64,000 bases of DNA from an uncultured Flavobacteriaceae bacterium (GCA_947498845.1 CANMLX010000003.1:1-64000); one strand, 5' to 3'. Positions 17,549 to 27,046 are shown, counted from the first letter of the stretch. Numbers and translations are program-made. The notes: a model not told the origin generated them from the sequence alone.

Positions 17549-19114
17549 ATGCAGCTCAACATAAAAGATAAATTCAATACACAATTACCTGCCGACACTG
17601 CAACAGAACATAGTAGAAGGCAAGTTACAGGCGCCTGTTTTTCTTACGTCACACCCAAACGCACCAAAAAACCAGAATTAATTCATACATCTAAAGAAAT
17701 GTTAGATGAATTAGGTTTAACTATAACAGATAGCAAGAATGATGTTTTTCTAAAAGCATTTACAGGCAACAGTATATTACCTAATACAAAACCATACGCC
17801 ATGTGTTATGGTGGCCACCAATTTGGGAACTGGGCAGGACAATTAGGCGATGGACGTGCCATAAACCTCTGCGAAGTTGAACATAATAACAAAAACTGGG
17901 CATTGCAATTAAAAGGTGCTGGAGAAACACCTTACTCTCGAACTGCAGATGGATTGGCCGTATTACGCTCTTCCATTAGAGAATATTTATGCAGTGAAGC
18001 CATGTACCATTTAGGTGTACCAACCACCAGAGCATTATCTTTGGCACTTTCTGGAGATCGTGTTTTACGAGACGTAATGTACAATGGTAATCCTGCTTAC
18101 GAAAAAGGCGCTATTGTTTGTAGAGCAGCAGAATCTTTTTTACGTTTTGGTAATTATCAAATTTTTGCAGCACGACAAGATTTAAAAAATCTAAAAAAAC
18201 TGGTAGACTATACCATAAAACATCATTTTTCACATTTAGGACAGCCCTCTAAAGAAACGTATGTCGCGTTTTTTGGAGATGTTGCTAATCGTACTTTAAA
18301 AATGATTATCCATTGGCAACGTGTTGGCTTTGTACATGGCGTTATGAACACCGATAATATGTCTATTCTGGGACTAACCATAGATTATGGCCCATACGGT
18401 TGGTTAGAAGGTTTTGATTTTGGCTGGACGCCAAATACTACCGATAGACAATACAAGCGTTATCGTTATGGAAACCAACCCAATATTGGGCTTTGGAATT
18501 TATTACAATTAGCAAATGCACTTTATCCATTAATAGAAGACGCCCCTACTCTAGAAGCGATTTTAAACGATTACAAAACTAATTTTGATAGGGCTTCTCT
18601 TAAAATGATGCGTTCTAAATTAGGCTTAACATTGGAACTAGATACAGACAAAACGCTTATTCAAGAACTAGAAGATGTATTACAACTCACAGAAACCGAT
18701 ATGACTATTTTCTTCAGAAAACTTGGCGATTTTAATAGTAATGAAACCCCTGAAAATGGTCTACAAGGCATTCATGATGTCTTTTACAAACCAGAACAAG
18801 TGTCAGGAAAAATTAAAGAACAGTGGCATATATGGTTTAAAAAATATGCTGATCGTTTGCAAAAAGAAACTATTGTTTTTAACGAACGAAAACAGCAAAT
18901 GCATCGTGTAAATCCTAAGTACGTTTTACGTAACTACATGGCACAATTAGCAATCGATAAAGCAGATGAAGGCGATTATACATTAATTGATGAATTATAC
19001 CAGTTACTTAAAAAACCATATGATGAGCAACCTGAATATAACAAATGGTTTACCAAACGGCCAGAATGGGCACGACATAAAGTGGGCTGTTCTATGCTAT
19101 CATGTAGTTCGTAA
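17549..19114 (+). CDS. selO: Protein adenylyltransferase SelO (YdiU family)
   Basis: 521-residue pseudokinase-fold enzyme that transfers AMP to protein hydroxyls and, in other bacteria, affects redox homeostasis. Characteristic blocks: YGGHQFGNWAGQLGDGRA, ALQLKGAGETPYSRTADG, VLRSSIREYLCSEAM, and HGVMNTDNMSILGLTIDYGP with the metal-binding Asn/Asp. The C-terminus GCSMLSCSS ends with the conserved cysteine (Sec in some homologues). It starts on the base after the msrA stop, so it belongs to the Msr operon, which fits its proposed role in oxidative stress. Confidence 0.95.
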   Translation: MQLNIKDKFNTQLPADTATEHSRRQVTGACFSYVTPKRTKKPELIHTSKEMLDELGLTITDSKNDVFLKAFTGNSILPNTKPYAMCYGGHQFGNWAGQLGDGRAINLCEVEHNNKNWALQLKGAGETPYSRTADGLAVLRSSIREYLCSEAMYHLGVPTTRALSLALSGDRVLRDVMYNGNPAYEKGAIVCRAAESFLRFGNYQIFAARQDLKNLKKLVDYTIKHHFSHLGQPSKETYVAFFGDVANRTLKMIIHWQRVGFVHGVMNTDNMSILGLTIDYGPYGWLEGFDFGWTPNTTDRQYKRYRYGNQPNIGLWNLLQLANALYPLIEDAPTLEAILNDYKTNFDRASLKMMRSKLGLTLELDTDKTLIQELEDVLQLTETDMTIFFRKLGDFNSNETPENGLQGIHDVFYKPEQVSGKIKEQWHIWFKKYADRLQKETIVFNERKQQMHRVNPKYVLRNYMAQLAIDKADEGDYTLIDELYQLLKKPYDEQPEYNKWFTKRPEWARHKVGCSMLSCSS

Positions 19115-19314
19115 AGAATTTAAACTAAACCACTATGGACTGCAAATCCATAGGCTTGTTTCGCAGACTAAAAGACTGCTAAGTGACATACGAAATCAAA
19201 TCCGTGTAAATTCGTGTAATTCGTGTCAAAAGTTTTTAGAAGCTAAAGCAACTACAATGAAATTGAAGAGTTTTTTAACCTTTAATACTAATTTGACTAA
19301 ATAATAAAAAATTC

Positions 19315-20259
19315 ATGAAACTAGGTTTAGGAACAGCAGCATTGGGGAGGCCAGAATATATTAATGTTAGGCATCATGTAAAACCTAGCATAACACTAGA
19401 TCATTTTAAAACTAATGGCTTTAGCGTTTTAGACCAGGCATACAAATTAGGCATACGTTACTTTGATACTGCACCTGGTTATGGGTTAGCAGAAGAATTG
19501 CTAATAGAATGGTTACAAACCAAAAAAGACCCTAATATAGAAATCGCAACAAAATGGGGCTATACCTATGTAGCAAATTTCGATCCTAAAGCTACAGTCC
19601 ATGAGATAAAAGAACACAGTATTTTTAAACTAAATGAACAATGGAAGGTCTCTAAAACGCTATTACCACACCTTAAGATATACCAAATTCATTCAGCAAC
19701 AATAGAAACAGGCGTTTTAGAAAACAGGGCTATTTTAGAACGTTTAGCTACTTTAAAAAAAGACTACAATTTAAAAATAGGCATCACTACAACTGGAGAC
19801 AATCAAGTAGATGTTATAAAAAAAGCAATAGCTGTTTTAGTGGACAAAACACCTCTATTCGATGTATTCCAGAGTACTTATAATATTTTAGATCAAAGTA
19901 TTTTAGAAATAGCCTCTAAATTGATTAAACAAGGAAAACAATTTGTACTTAAAGAAACGCTAGCAAACGGCAGATTACTGCCTAATTCTAATTTTACACA
20001 CTATAAAAAACTATACACAACACTTAAAAATTTATCTGCTAAGTATAACGTGGGTATAGATGCCATAGCATTACAATTTTGCATGCAAACACTTCCAGAT
20101 GCGATTACTCTAATTGGAGTAAGTAATACAATGCATTTAGAACAAAATTTAAAAGCAACTACATTTTCATTATCTAAACAAGATATAGATGAATTGGTAA
20201 ACTTCAAAATAAAACCTTACAATTATTGGCAAGAAAGAAAGCAATTGCCATGGAATTAG
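19315..20259 (+). CDS. Aldo/keto reductase
   Basis: 314-residue NADPH-dependent TIM-barrel oxidoreductase. Asp and Tyr of the catalytic set appear in RYFDTAPGYGLAEELL, and Lys in EIATKWGYTY. The barrel continues through LKIYQIHSA to the C-terminal ALQFCMQTLP and LIGVSNTMHLEQNL. Substrate unknown. It follows SelO after 200 bp and overlaps the next gene (MsrA-like) by 10 bp, so these two are coupled. The gap before it contains three short near-repeats of TTCGTGT at 19201-19227 of unknown meaning. Confidence 0.9.
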   Translation: MKLGLGTAALGRPEYINVRHHVKPSITLDHFKTNGFSVLDQAYKLGIRYFDTAPGYGLAEELLIEWLQTKKDPNIEIATKWGYTYVANFDPKATVHEIKEHSIFKLNEQWKVSKTLLPHLKIYQIHSATIETGVLENRAILERLATLKKDYNLKIGITTTGDNQVDVIKKAIAVLVDKTPLFDVFQSTYNILDQSILEIASKLIKQGKQFVLKETLANGRLLPNSNFTHYKKLYTTLKNLSAKYNVGIDAIALQFCMQTLPDAITLIGVSNTMHLEQNLKATTFSLSKQDIDELVNFKIKPYNYWQERKQLPWN

Positions 20260-20762
20260 ATAAAATAGCATTTGGAGGAGGCTGTCATTGGTGTACAGAA
20301 GCCGTTTTTCAATCATTAAAAGGGGTGAAAAAAGTACAGCAAGGTTATGTAGCATCCACAGGAAAACACAACACGTTTTCCGAAGCTATTATTGTACATT
20401 TCTATCCTGAAATAATCTCAGAAAAAACAGTACTCCAAGTCCATCTTCATACACACAAAAGCACTAAAAACCATTCATTTCGAGATAAATACAGATCTGC
20501 AGTTTATGTATTTTCAGAAGCTCAAAAACATAAACTAACGTTATTATTAAATGAGCTTCAAAAAGAATTCAAGAATCAATTAATCACAAAAATATTGCCT
20601 TTTGAAAGTTTTAAGCCCTCACGCGAACAAATTACTAGTTACTATTATAAAAACCCAAAAAAACCATTTTGTGAAACATTTATTAATCCTAAGTTAAAAC
20701 TAATTCGAGATAAATTTTCCAAACATGTGGTTACCGAAAAATTAAACCATTTAAAAGACTAA
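20250..20762 (+). CDS. Divergent MsrA-like protein
   Basis: 170 residues from ATG 20250; an in-frame TTG at 20226 lies deeper in the upstream gene and is less likely. The active-site motif is GGGCHWCTEAVF: the catalytic Cys and the following Glu are kept, but Phe of GCFWC is His. The GYSGG pocket is replaced by GYVASTG, the HDPT-type loop by HTHKS, and the usual DTGTQYRS block by FRDKYRSAV. It is therefore a paralogue of the nearby canonical MsrA with an altered pocket. It may act on other sulfoxides or have low activity. Confidence 0.8.
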   Translation: MELDKIAFGGGCHWCTEAVFQSLKGVKKVQQGYVASTGKHNTFSEAIIVHFYPEIISEKTVLQVHLHTHKSTKNHSFRDKYRSAVYVFSEAQKHKLTLLLNELQKEFKNQLITKILPFESFKPSREQITSYYYKNPKKPFCETFINPKLKLIRDKFSKHVVTEKLNHLKD

Positions 20763-20768
20763 CTAGCA

Positions 20769-21989
20769 ATGAAAAGAGCAAAACTTACCATAGAAAATCA
20801 AAAAGGGTTAAAACTGCAAGCGTATTTGGAACTACCTGCAAATGAAAAACCAAATCATTATGCCATTTTTGCACATTGTTTTACCTGTACCAGTAACTTA
20901 AGTGCTGTAAAAAATATTAGTCGTGCCTTAACAAGTCATGGTTTTGGTGTTATTAGATTCGATTTTACAGGATTAGGTAGAAGTGAAGGTGAGTTTTCCG
21001 AAAGTCATTTTTCTGCCAATGTTGAAGATTTAATAGCCGTTAATAACTTTATAGCTTCCAATTATAAAGCACCAGCATTATTGGTTGGGCACTCATTAGG
21101 TGGCGCAGCTGTATTAACCGCTGCATCGCAATTAGATAACGTTAAAGCTGTTGCTACACTTGGTGCTCCAGCATCGGTAAACCATGTAACACATTTATTT
21201 TCTCATGGCATCGAAGCTGTGAAAGAAAAGGGTGAAGTAGAGGTTAATATTGGAGGACGTCCGTTTAAAATCAATACTACCTTTGTTCAAGATTTTAGTA
21301 AAACTGATTTGCCTACTATTGTCAACAACCTAAGAAAACCTTTGCTAATCTTACATTCGCCAACCGATACCATAGTAGACATAAAAAATGCAGAAAAAAT
21401 ATATCATAACGCGCATCATCCTAAAAGTTTTGTCACCTTAGATAATGCAGACCATTTATTATCAAAAGCTTCAGACAGTAACTATGCAGGACATGTTATA
21501 GGTGTTTGGACACAACGCTATTTTGAGACTAAACAACATGTAATGTTAGATACAAAAGGAGAGCAAATGGTAGGGCATTTAAATCTAATCGAAGACAACT
21601 TTACAACGTCAATTCAAACAAAACACCATACCATGATTGCAGATGAGCCTGCATCGGTAGGCGGCGATAATTTTGGCCCTTCACCATACGAATACCTTAA
21701 TGCTGCTTTAGTTGCTTGTACTGCAATGACCCTAAAACTATATGCCGAACGTAAAAAGTGGGATTTACAGGAAGTATTTGTTTATGTAACACATTCTAAA
21801 AAACATAGTGATGATTTGGGTTTAGAATATGAAAATCCAAAATATTTAGACCACATCACTAAAAAATTGAAGCTTGTTGGTAACTTAGACGAAACCCAAA
21901 AAAAACGTCTAAGCGACATCGCTTCAAAATGCCCCGTACATAAAACACTGGAAAGCAAAGTCCTTTTTGATATTCAAATAATTAAGTAA
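20769..21989 (+). CDS. Bifunctional alpha/beta hydrolase / OsmC family protein
   Basis: 406 residues. The N-terminal alpha/beta hydrolase (about 1-255) has the nucleophile elbow GHSLGG near residue 107, Asp in [10 protein letters not shown] and His in DNADHLL. The C-terminal OsmC/Ohr domain (about 270-404) carries the two redox cysteines in [14 protein letters not shown] and [10 protein letters not shown]. OsmC-type domains reduce organic hydroperoxides. It begins 6 bp after the MsrA-like gene and closes the redox-repair run. This fusion is common in Bacteroidota and proteobacteria. Confidence 0.93.
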   Translation: MKRAKLTIENQKGLKLQAYLELPANEKPNHYAIFAHCFTCTSNLSAVKNISRALTSHGFGVIRFDFTGLGRSEGEFSESHFSANVEDLIAVNNFIASNYKAPALLVGHSLGGAAVLTAASQLDNVKAVATLGAPASVNHVTHLFSHGIEAVKEKGEVEVNIGGRPFKINTTFVQDFSKTDLPTIVNNLRKPLLILHSPTDTIVDIKNAEKIYHNAHHPKSFVTLDNADHLLSKASDSNYAGHVIGVWTQRYFETKQHVMLDTKGEQMVGHLNLIEDNFTTSIQTKHHTMIADEPASVGGDNFGPSPYEYLNAALVACTAMTLKLYAERKKWDLQEVFVYVTHSKKHSDDLGLEYENPKYLDHITKKLKLVGNLDETQKKRLSDIASKCPVHKTLESKVLFDIQIIK

Positions 21990-22011
21990 AGCGTCTCTTG
22001 GAAAATTCTTG

Positions 22012-22031
22012 AGGTATTTATTGAGATACCT
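22012..22031 (+). terminator. Weak hairpin after the hydrolase/OsmC gene
   Basis: AGGTAT (22012-22017) pairs with ATACCT (22026-22031) over an 8-nt loop and is followed by ATTTTT. It lies 23 bp after the stop of the redox-repair run. The short stem makes it only a possible terminator. Confidence 0.35.
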
Positions 22032-22107
22032 ATTTTTGGATTCAAAATAAGTCTCAAATCATTTAAATCTCTATTATCGACAAAAGTTAGCTTATTAGTA
22101 TCTTTGT

Positions 22108-22166
22108 TTAACCCAGTTTATGCAATAGAACTTCGTAATGAGGCTGCTAACTACAATAAATTCTAG
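22108..22166 (+). repeat. Dispersed 59-bp repeat, copy 1
   Basis: This block starts TTAACCCA and contains ACTTCGTAATGAGGC and ACAATAAATTCTAG. It aligns without gaps to 26852-26910 (48 of 59 positions by my count). A shorter relative may exist at 28432-28455. Its right end is the left half of a 42-bp palindrome. Confidence 0.65.
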
Positions 22167-22185
22167 AATTTATTGTAGTTAGCAG
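22144..22185 (+). repeat. 42-bp perfect palindrome
   Basis: The 21-bp left half begins CTGCTAACTACAATAAATTC. The right half is its exact reverse complement, with the centre between 22164 and 22165 (TCTAGA). No loop is left, so it could form a cruciform or a long transcript hairpin. It overlaps the dispersed repeat at 22108-22166; the other copy of that repeat lacks the palindrome. Confidence 0.85.
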
Positions 22186-22195
22186 ACGTAATATC

Positions 22196-22215
22196 TGCCA
22201 GCCGGCAGGCTGGCA
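22196..22215 (+). terminator. GC-rich hairpin with T-run
   Basis: TGCCAGCC (22196-22203) and GGCTGGCA (22208-22215) form a perfect 8-bp stem around GGCA, followed by TTTTC. It stands out in AT-rich surroundings and could terminate rightward transcription before the metallophosphoesterase gene. It may instead be a dispersed palindromic element. Confidence 0.5.
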
Positions 22216-22255
22216 TTTTCTATTATATAAAGCGGGTTTAATTAATTTATCCTAA

Positions 22256-25200
22256 ATGAAAATACAACTAAAAGCTATTTTAGTAATCTCTGGTATTCTA
22301 GCATTAAATGCTTGTGCTACCTACAAACCTCAATACATAGAAAAGCAAATTATTAAATCTATTGTCGATGAAGATATAGCACATTCGTTTTATTTAATTG
22401 GAGATGCAGGAAATTCTAAAATAGGTACTAAATCCATAGCACTAAAAGCTTTCGAAGAAAAATTAAATGTAGCGTCTAAAAACAGTACCGCTTTATTTTT
22501 AGGTGATAATATTTACCCAAAAGGTCTACCAAAAAAAGGAGAAAAAGGACGAGATTTTGCCATACATCAATTAAAAGTTCAAACCAATGCCGTTAAGAAT
22601 TTTAAAGGACATACTATTTTTATCCCTGGGAATCACGATTGGTATAGTGATGGCTTAGAAGGGCTACAACGCCAAGAAAAATATATAGAAAAACAACTAG
22701 GTAAGCATACATTTTTACCAGAAAACGGTTGCCCTATAAAAAAAGTCACTATATCTAATGCCGTTGTACTAATTATAATAGATTCGGAATGGTATCTCAC
22801 CAATTGGGATAAGCTCCCAACCATAAACGATGATTGCTCTATAAAAACCCGAGCAAAGTTTTTTGATAAGTTAGAAGGAGAAATTAAAAAAGCACGTGGT
22901 AAAACTACAATAATAGCGCTACATCATCCCATGTTTACCAATGGATCTCATGGTGGGCAATATTCTCTTAAAAGCCATATGTCTCCAGCGCCTATTTTAG
23001 GCAGCCTAAAAAACTTAATTAGAAAAACAGGAGGGGTAACCACTGTAGACATACAAAATAAAAAGTATAATACGTTTAGAAAACGCATTATTACATTAGC
23101 ACAGCAAAATGATAAGGCCATTTTTGTTTCTGGCCATGATCATAATTTACAATACATAGTTCAAGACAACCTGCCTCAAATTATTAGTGGATCTGGCTCA
23201 AAAAAAACAGCCACGAGAAGTGTTGGTGGCGGACAATTTTCTTATGGTTCTCAAGGATACGCACGACTGGATGTATTAAAAGATGGATCGTCTTATATTA
23301 GGTTTTATTCTGCAGAAGACAACAAAATGGTATTTCAAACCACTGTACTTTCGGCAGATAAAAAAAACATCAAAGATTACGATGCTAATTTCCCAAAAGT
23401 AAAATTAGCATCTGTATATACAGATCAAGAAACCCAAAAAAGTGATCTTTATAAAACACTTTGGGGAAACAGATATCGAGAAGATTTTAGCACAAAAGTA
23501 GTAGCACCTACAGTACGCCTAGACACCCTTTTTGGAGGTTTAACACCGGTTAGAAAAGGAGGCGGTCATCAATCTAAATCGTTACGTTTAAAAGATGGTA
23601 AAGGCAGGGAGTATGTTATGCGTGCACTACGTAAAAATGCTGTACAGTACCTACAAGCTGTAGCCTTTAAAGATCAATATATTGAAGGACAGTTTAACGG
23701 TACAGTTACAGAAGAGCTGCTACTTGATGTATTTACTGGATCTCATCCTTATGCGCCTTTCACCATAGGTACACTATCTGATGCTGTAGGTATATTTCAC
23801 ACCAATCCTGTATTGTATTATATTCCAAAACAAAATGCTCTGGGGGCTTATAATGAAGAATTTGGAGATGAGTTGTATATGATAGAAGAACGTGCTGCTA
23901 ATAAACATGGCGATGAGGCCAGTTTTGGGTTTTCAGATAAATTAATTAGTACCGATGATTTTCTTGAAGACTTACAAAAAGATGAAGATTATATTTTAGA
24001 CGAAGCTGCTTATGTAAGAGCACGTTTATTTGATATGCTAATAGGCGATTGGGATAGGCATGAAGACCAATGGCGCTGGGCAAAGTTTAAAGAGGATGTA
24101 AAAACCATTTACAGACCAATGCCTAGAGATAGGGATCAAGCATTTTCTATTATGGGAGATGGAAAACTACTTAGTTTAGGTACTAGCCTAGTCCCCGCAC
24201 TTCGATTAATGAAACCTTATAAAGCCGAATTAAAACACCCTAAGTGGTTTAATATAGAACCTTATCCTTTGGATATGGCATTGATAAACCGCACCGATAA
24301 AAACGTATGGGATGCCCAAGTGAATCATATTGTAACCCATTTAACAAATCAGGTTATTGATGATGCTTTTAAGTATTTTCCAAAGGAAGTTAATCAAAAC
24401 ACCATAGCTGAAATAAAACAAAAATTAATAGGAAGACGCGCTAATCTTAAAAAAATCTCAGATACCTACTACAAACACATCAATAAATTTGCAGTAATAA
24501 GAGGCACACATAAAGATGATTGGTTTGATGTTAAGCGCTTGCCCAATGGTAAAACCAGCGTAACCGTATACAGAATAAAAAAAGGAAAAAGAGCAAACAT
24601 ATTCCATAAAAAAACTTACACCCACAAAGCCACCAAAGAAATATGGATTTATGGCTTAGACGACAAGGATGTTTTTAGAGTTTATGGCAGAGGAAACAAC
24701 CTTATTAAACTAAGACTTATTGGGGGACAAAATAATGACACCTATACCATTGAAAACGATAAAAAAGTTAAGGTTTACGACTACAAATCAAAACCAAACA
24801 CGTTTACTTTTGATGGTGGCAGAAAAAAATTAACCAATGATTATAAAATACACTCCTACAATCATAAGAAGTTAAAAAATAGTACCAATCAACTTATACC
24901 ATTGTTAGGATCTAACCCAGATGATGGTTTAAAAATAGGTCTTAACAACACACTCACCAAATATGGTTTTGAACGCAACCCCTTTAGTTCTCAACACACA
25001 CTATCGGCTGCCTACTACTTCGCTACCAAAGGTATTGATCTCGCTTATAAAGCTGAGTTTGCAAATGTTGTTGAACATTGGAATTTAATTGTAGACACTA
25101 AATTTACCAGCCCTAATTATGCAGTTAACTTTTTTGGTTTTGGTAACGACAGCCCTAATCCAGAAGCCGATGAGAATGATGGTTTAAATGTAAATTTAGA

Positions 25201-25939
25201 TTATAACAGAATAAAGCTTAGAACCTTTAAAATTAATCCTGCATTGTCATGGCACGGTGCTTTTGGTGCAAGCTTTAAAGGCGGGCTCTCTTTTGAATCT
25301 AATGAAATAGATAAAACCTCGGGGCGCTTTATTGCGATACCTAACATTGTCTCAAATTCGGTATTTGAAAAGCAGGATTTTTTAGGTTTAGATGCTAAGT
25401 ATACATATAAAAACAATGATAATCCAGCATTCCCAACTTTAGGGTTTTTATTTGCTATACAATCGGGTTATAAAAATAATTTAAACTCTTCTAAAGGCTA
25501 TGGTTACGTTATTCCAGAATTAGCTTTCGATTACAAGTTAATCCCTAGTGGACAATTGGTATTAGCTACAAAGTTAAAAGGGCAATTTAATTTAGGTAAT
25601 AATTTTGAATTTTACCAAGCTGCTAACCTTGGTGCAAATAATGGTTTAAGAGGGTATAGAAACGAACGTTTTTCTGGTAAAAGTGCCTTTGTACAAAGCA
25701 CAGATTTAAGATACAATTTGCGTAAAATAAAAACAGGGTTTTTGCCACTAAACATTGGCTTCTATGGAGGTATAGATTATGGTCGTGTTTGGATAGATGG
25801 AGACGATTCTAACATATGGAATAACTCTATTGGAGGTGGTGTTTTTGCAGAGATTGCAGAAATGATGACCCTTAATCTATCTGCTTTTAATAGTAACGAT
25901 GGTATGCGCTTAGCTTTTAAACTAGGGTTTGGATTTTAA
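22256..25939 (+). CDS. Large metallophosphoesterase lipoprotein with C-terminal beta-barrel
   Basis: 1227 residues. Lipobox LNAC at Cys19. A calcineurin-like phosphoesterase domain (about 40-330) shows the metal-ligand motifs YLIGDAGN, LGDNIYP, PGNHDWY, ALHHPMF and SGHDHNLQ. A middle region (about 400-820) follows with DWDRHEDQWRWA and PRDRDQAFS. The last ~350 residues are amphipathic strand sequence ending in LAFKLGFGF, typical of an outer-membrane surface-antigen-type barrel, with GANNGLRGYRNERFSG matching the BamA/TamA signature region. Best read as a surface-associated phosphoesterase anchored by its own barrel. Substrate unknown. Confidence 0.85.
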   Translation: MKIQLKAILVISGILALNACATYKPQYIEKQIIKSIVDEDIAHSFYLIGDAGNSKIGTKSIALKAFEEKLNVASKNSTALFLGDNIYPKGLPKKGEKGRDFAIHQLKVQTNAVKNFKGHTIFIPGNHDWYSDGLEGLQRQEKYIEKQLGKHTFLPENGCPIKKVTISNAVVLIIIDSEWYLTNWDKLPTINDDCSIKTRAKFFDKLEGEIKKARGKTTIIALHHPMFTNGSHGGQYSLKSHMSPAPILGSLKNLIRKTGGVTTVDIQNKKYNTFRKRIITLAQQNDKAIFVSGHDHNLQYIVQDNLPQIISGSGSKKTATRSVGGGQFSYGSQGYARLDVLKDGSSYIRFYSAEDNKMVFQTTVLSADKKNIKDYDANFPKVKLASVYTDQETQKSDLYKTLWGNRYREDFSTKVVAPTVRLDTLFGGLTPVRKGGGHQSKSLRLKDGKGREYVMRALRKNAVQYLQAVAFKDQYIEGQFNGTVTEELLLDVFTGSHPYAPFTIGTLSDAVGIFHTNPVLYYIPKQNALGAYNEEFGDELYMIEERAANKHGDEASFGFSDKLISTDDFLEDLQKDEDYILDEAAYVRARLFDMLIGDWDRHEDQWRWAKFKEDVKTIYRPMPRDRDQAFSIMGDGKLLSLGTSLVPALRLMKPYKAELKHPKWFNIEPYPLDMALINRTDKNVWDAQVNHIVTHLTNQVIDDAFKYFPKEVNQNTIAEIKQKLIGRRANLKKISDTYYKHINKFAVIRGTHKDDWFDVKRLPNGKTSVTVYRIKKGKRANIFHKKTYTHKATKEIWIYGLDDKDVFRVYGRGNNLIKLRLIGGQNNDTYTIENDKKVKVYDYKSKPNTFTFDGGRKKLTNDYKIHSYNHKKLKNSTNQLIPLLGSNPDDGLKIGLNNTLTKYGFERNPFSSQHTLSAAYYFATKGIDLAYKAEFANVVEHWNLIVDTKFTSPNYAVNFFGFGNDSPNPEADENDGLNVNLDYNRIKLRTFKINPALSWHGAFGASFKGGLSFESNEIDKTSGRFIAIPNIVSNSVFEKQDFLGLDAKYTYKNNDNPAFPTLGFLFAIQSGYKNNLNSSKGYGYVIPELAFDYKLIPSGQLVLATKLKGQFNLGNNFEFYQAANLGANNGLRGYRNERFSGKSAFVQSTDLRYNLRKIKTGFLPLNIGFYGGIDYGRVWIDGDDSNIWNNSIGGGVFAEIAEMMTLNLSAFNSNDGMRLAFKLGFGF

Positions 25940-26101
25940 TGCATTGGGCCTTACCCTGAACCATTTGTGCTGAATTTAGTTAAGCTTCTAAGGATCTCAA
26001 TGTAATTTTAATCTTATTACTACGTCTATTTAAATACAAATTAATTTATAAATGTAACATGCATTAGCACGTAACATATTACCCCAAAAATAGTAAAACA
26101 T

Positions 26102-26401
26102 ATGAAAAGCAGTTTTAAAGATATTGTAAATTCTCAAGAGGTTGTATTGGTAGATTTTTTTGCGACCTGGTGTGGCCCTTGTAAAGCATTAATGCCTATT
26201 TTAGAAGCTACCAAAGATGAATTGGGTGATACCGTAAAAATTGTAAAAATAGATATTGATAAAAACGAAGCTTTAGCAACAAAATATCAAGTACGCAGCG
26301 TCCCAACCATGATTTTATTTAAAGATGGCGAACCTAAATGGCGCCAATCTGGTGTTTTACAAAAAAATGATATTGTAGATGTTATTAATACGCATGGTTA
26401 A
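26102..26401 (+). CDS. Thioredoxin
   Basis: 99-residue thioredoxin fold with the active site WCGPC (Cys24, Cys27), the cis-Pro loop VRSVPTMILFKDGE, and no signal peptide, so cytoplasmic. Slightly shorter than typical TrxA (about 105). It could recycle the Msr enzymes encoded upstream. Separated by 162 bp from the metallophosphoesterase, so probably transcribed on its own. Confidence 0.92.
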   Translation: MKSSFKDIVNSQEVVLVDFFATWCGPCKALMPILEATKDELGDTVKIVKIDIDKNEALATKYQVRSVPTMILFKDGEPKWRQSGVLQKNDIVDVINTHG

Positions 26402-26456
26402 TTGTATAAATTAAAGTATACTGTAGCCTTACCCAGAAAGCATATATTTTCTACTC

Positions 26457-26840
26457 CTATTTACTTAAAAGCTCTTCTTTTCTAAAAACTACCATTTGTT
26501 TAATGAGTGCTTTCGGTAAAGGTGTGTTAAATGGAAACTTAACAGTTCCCTTGCCCAGTTCAAAGTCTTTTAAGGCTTTTGCAAAATGTTGTATGGCTGC
26601 TTGATAAGGGTAAAAACTAACATATTTAGCATAGGCCACTATCATTATTTGCTGTTTGGGTTTTGTTCCTTTAACAAGCGTAAAAGAAGGTACTTTATAA
26701 TTAGGAATTTCAACTACTTCTGGGACAGCTTCTTTTATTAAATTTCTTAATTCCCATAAAATTAACTGCGCTTCCTCTGATTGACTCATGATATAGTCAT
26801 CTACAGTTTTGAAACTTGGCATTGCTCCTTTTTTTCCCAT
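26457..26840 (-). CDS. DUF1801 (YdhG-like) protein
   Basis: 127 residues of the DUF1801 fold: VDDYIMSQSEEAQLILWELRNLIKEAVPEVVEIPNYK, then YAKYVSFYPY and FELGKGTVKFPFNTPLPKALIKQMV, which are typical. ATG 26840 is used; ATG 26822 (MPSFKTVDDY) is an equally plausible start. Small cytoplasmic protein of unknown role. Convergent with thioredoxin. Confidence 0.85.
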   Translation of the reverse strand: MGKKGAMPSFKTVDDYIMSQSEEAQLILWELRNLIKEAVPEVVEIPNYKVPSFTLVKGTKPKQQIMIVAYAKYVSFYPYQAAIQHFAKALKDFELGKGTVKFPFNTPLPKALIKQMVVFRKEELLSK

Positions 26841-26851
26841 ATCCCTTATTT

Positions 26852-26910
26852 TTAACCCATATTATGCATTGAAACTTCGTTATGAGGCAGCGAGATACAA
26901 TAAATACTAG
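26852..26910 (+). repeat. Dispersed 59-bp repeat, copy 2
   Basis: Ungapped match to 22108-22166, sharing TTAACCCA at the left, ACTTCGT.ATGAGGC in the middle and ACAATAAAT.CTAG at the right. It lacks the palindromic extension seen in copy 1. The bases after it (to 27046) hold no gene. A segment at 27017-27037 (CATACTAGATTCATTTGTTTT) recurs with one extra A at 28520-28540. Confidence 0.6.
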
Positions 26911-27046
26911 TGTTTTCTTAATTTTAGCATAGTCCCGAACATGCGGGAGTTAAATTAAAAAATACAGTTTGCGGTAGTATTTGCGGTAGATCGTTGACGT
27001 AATAGATTTTTTAATGCATACTAGATTCATTTGTTTTAAGTCGTTA

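Noticed and set aside
19141..19304. Small coding frame between SelO and the aldo/keto reductase
   Set aside because: It overlaps the SelO end in another frame, encodes no recognisable sequence and spans a degenerate TTCGTGT repeat.
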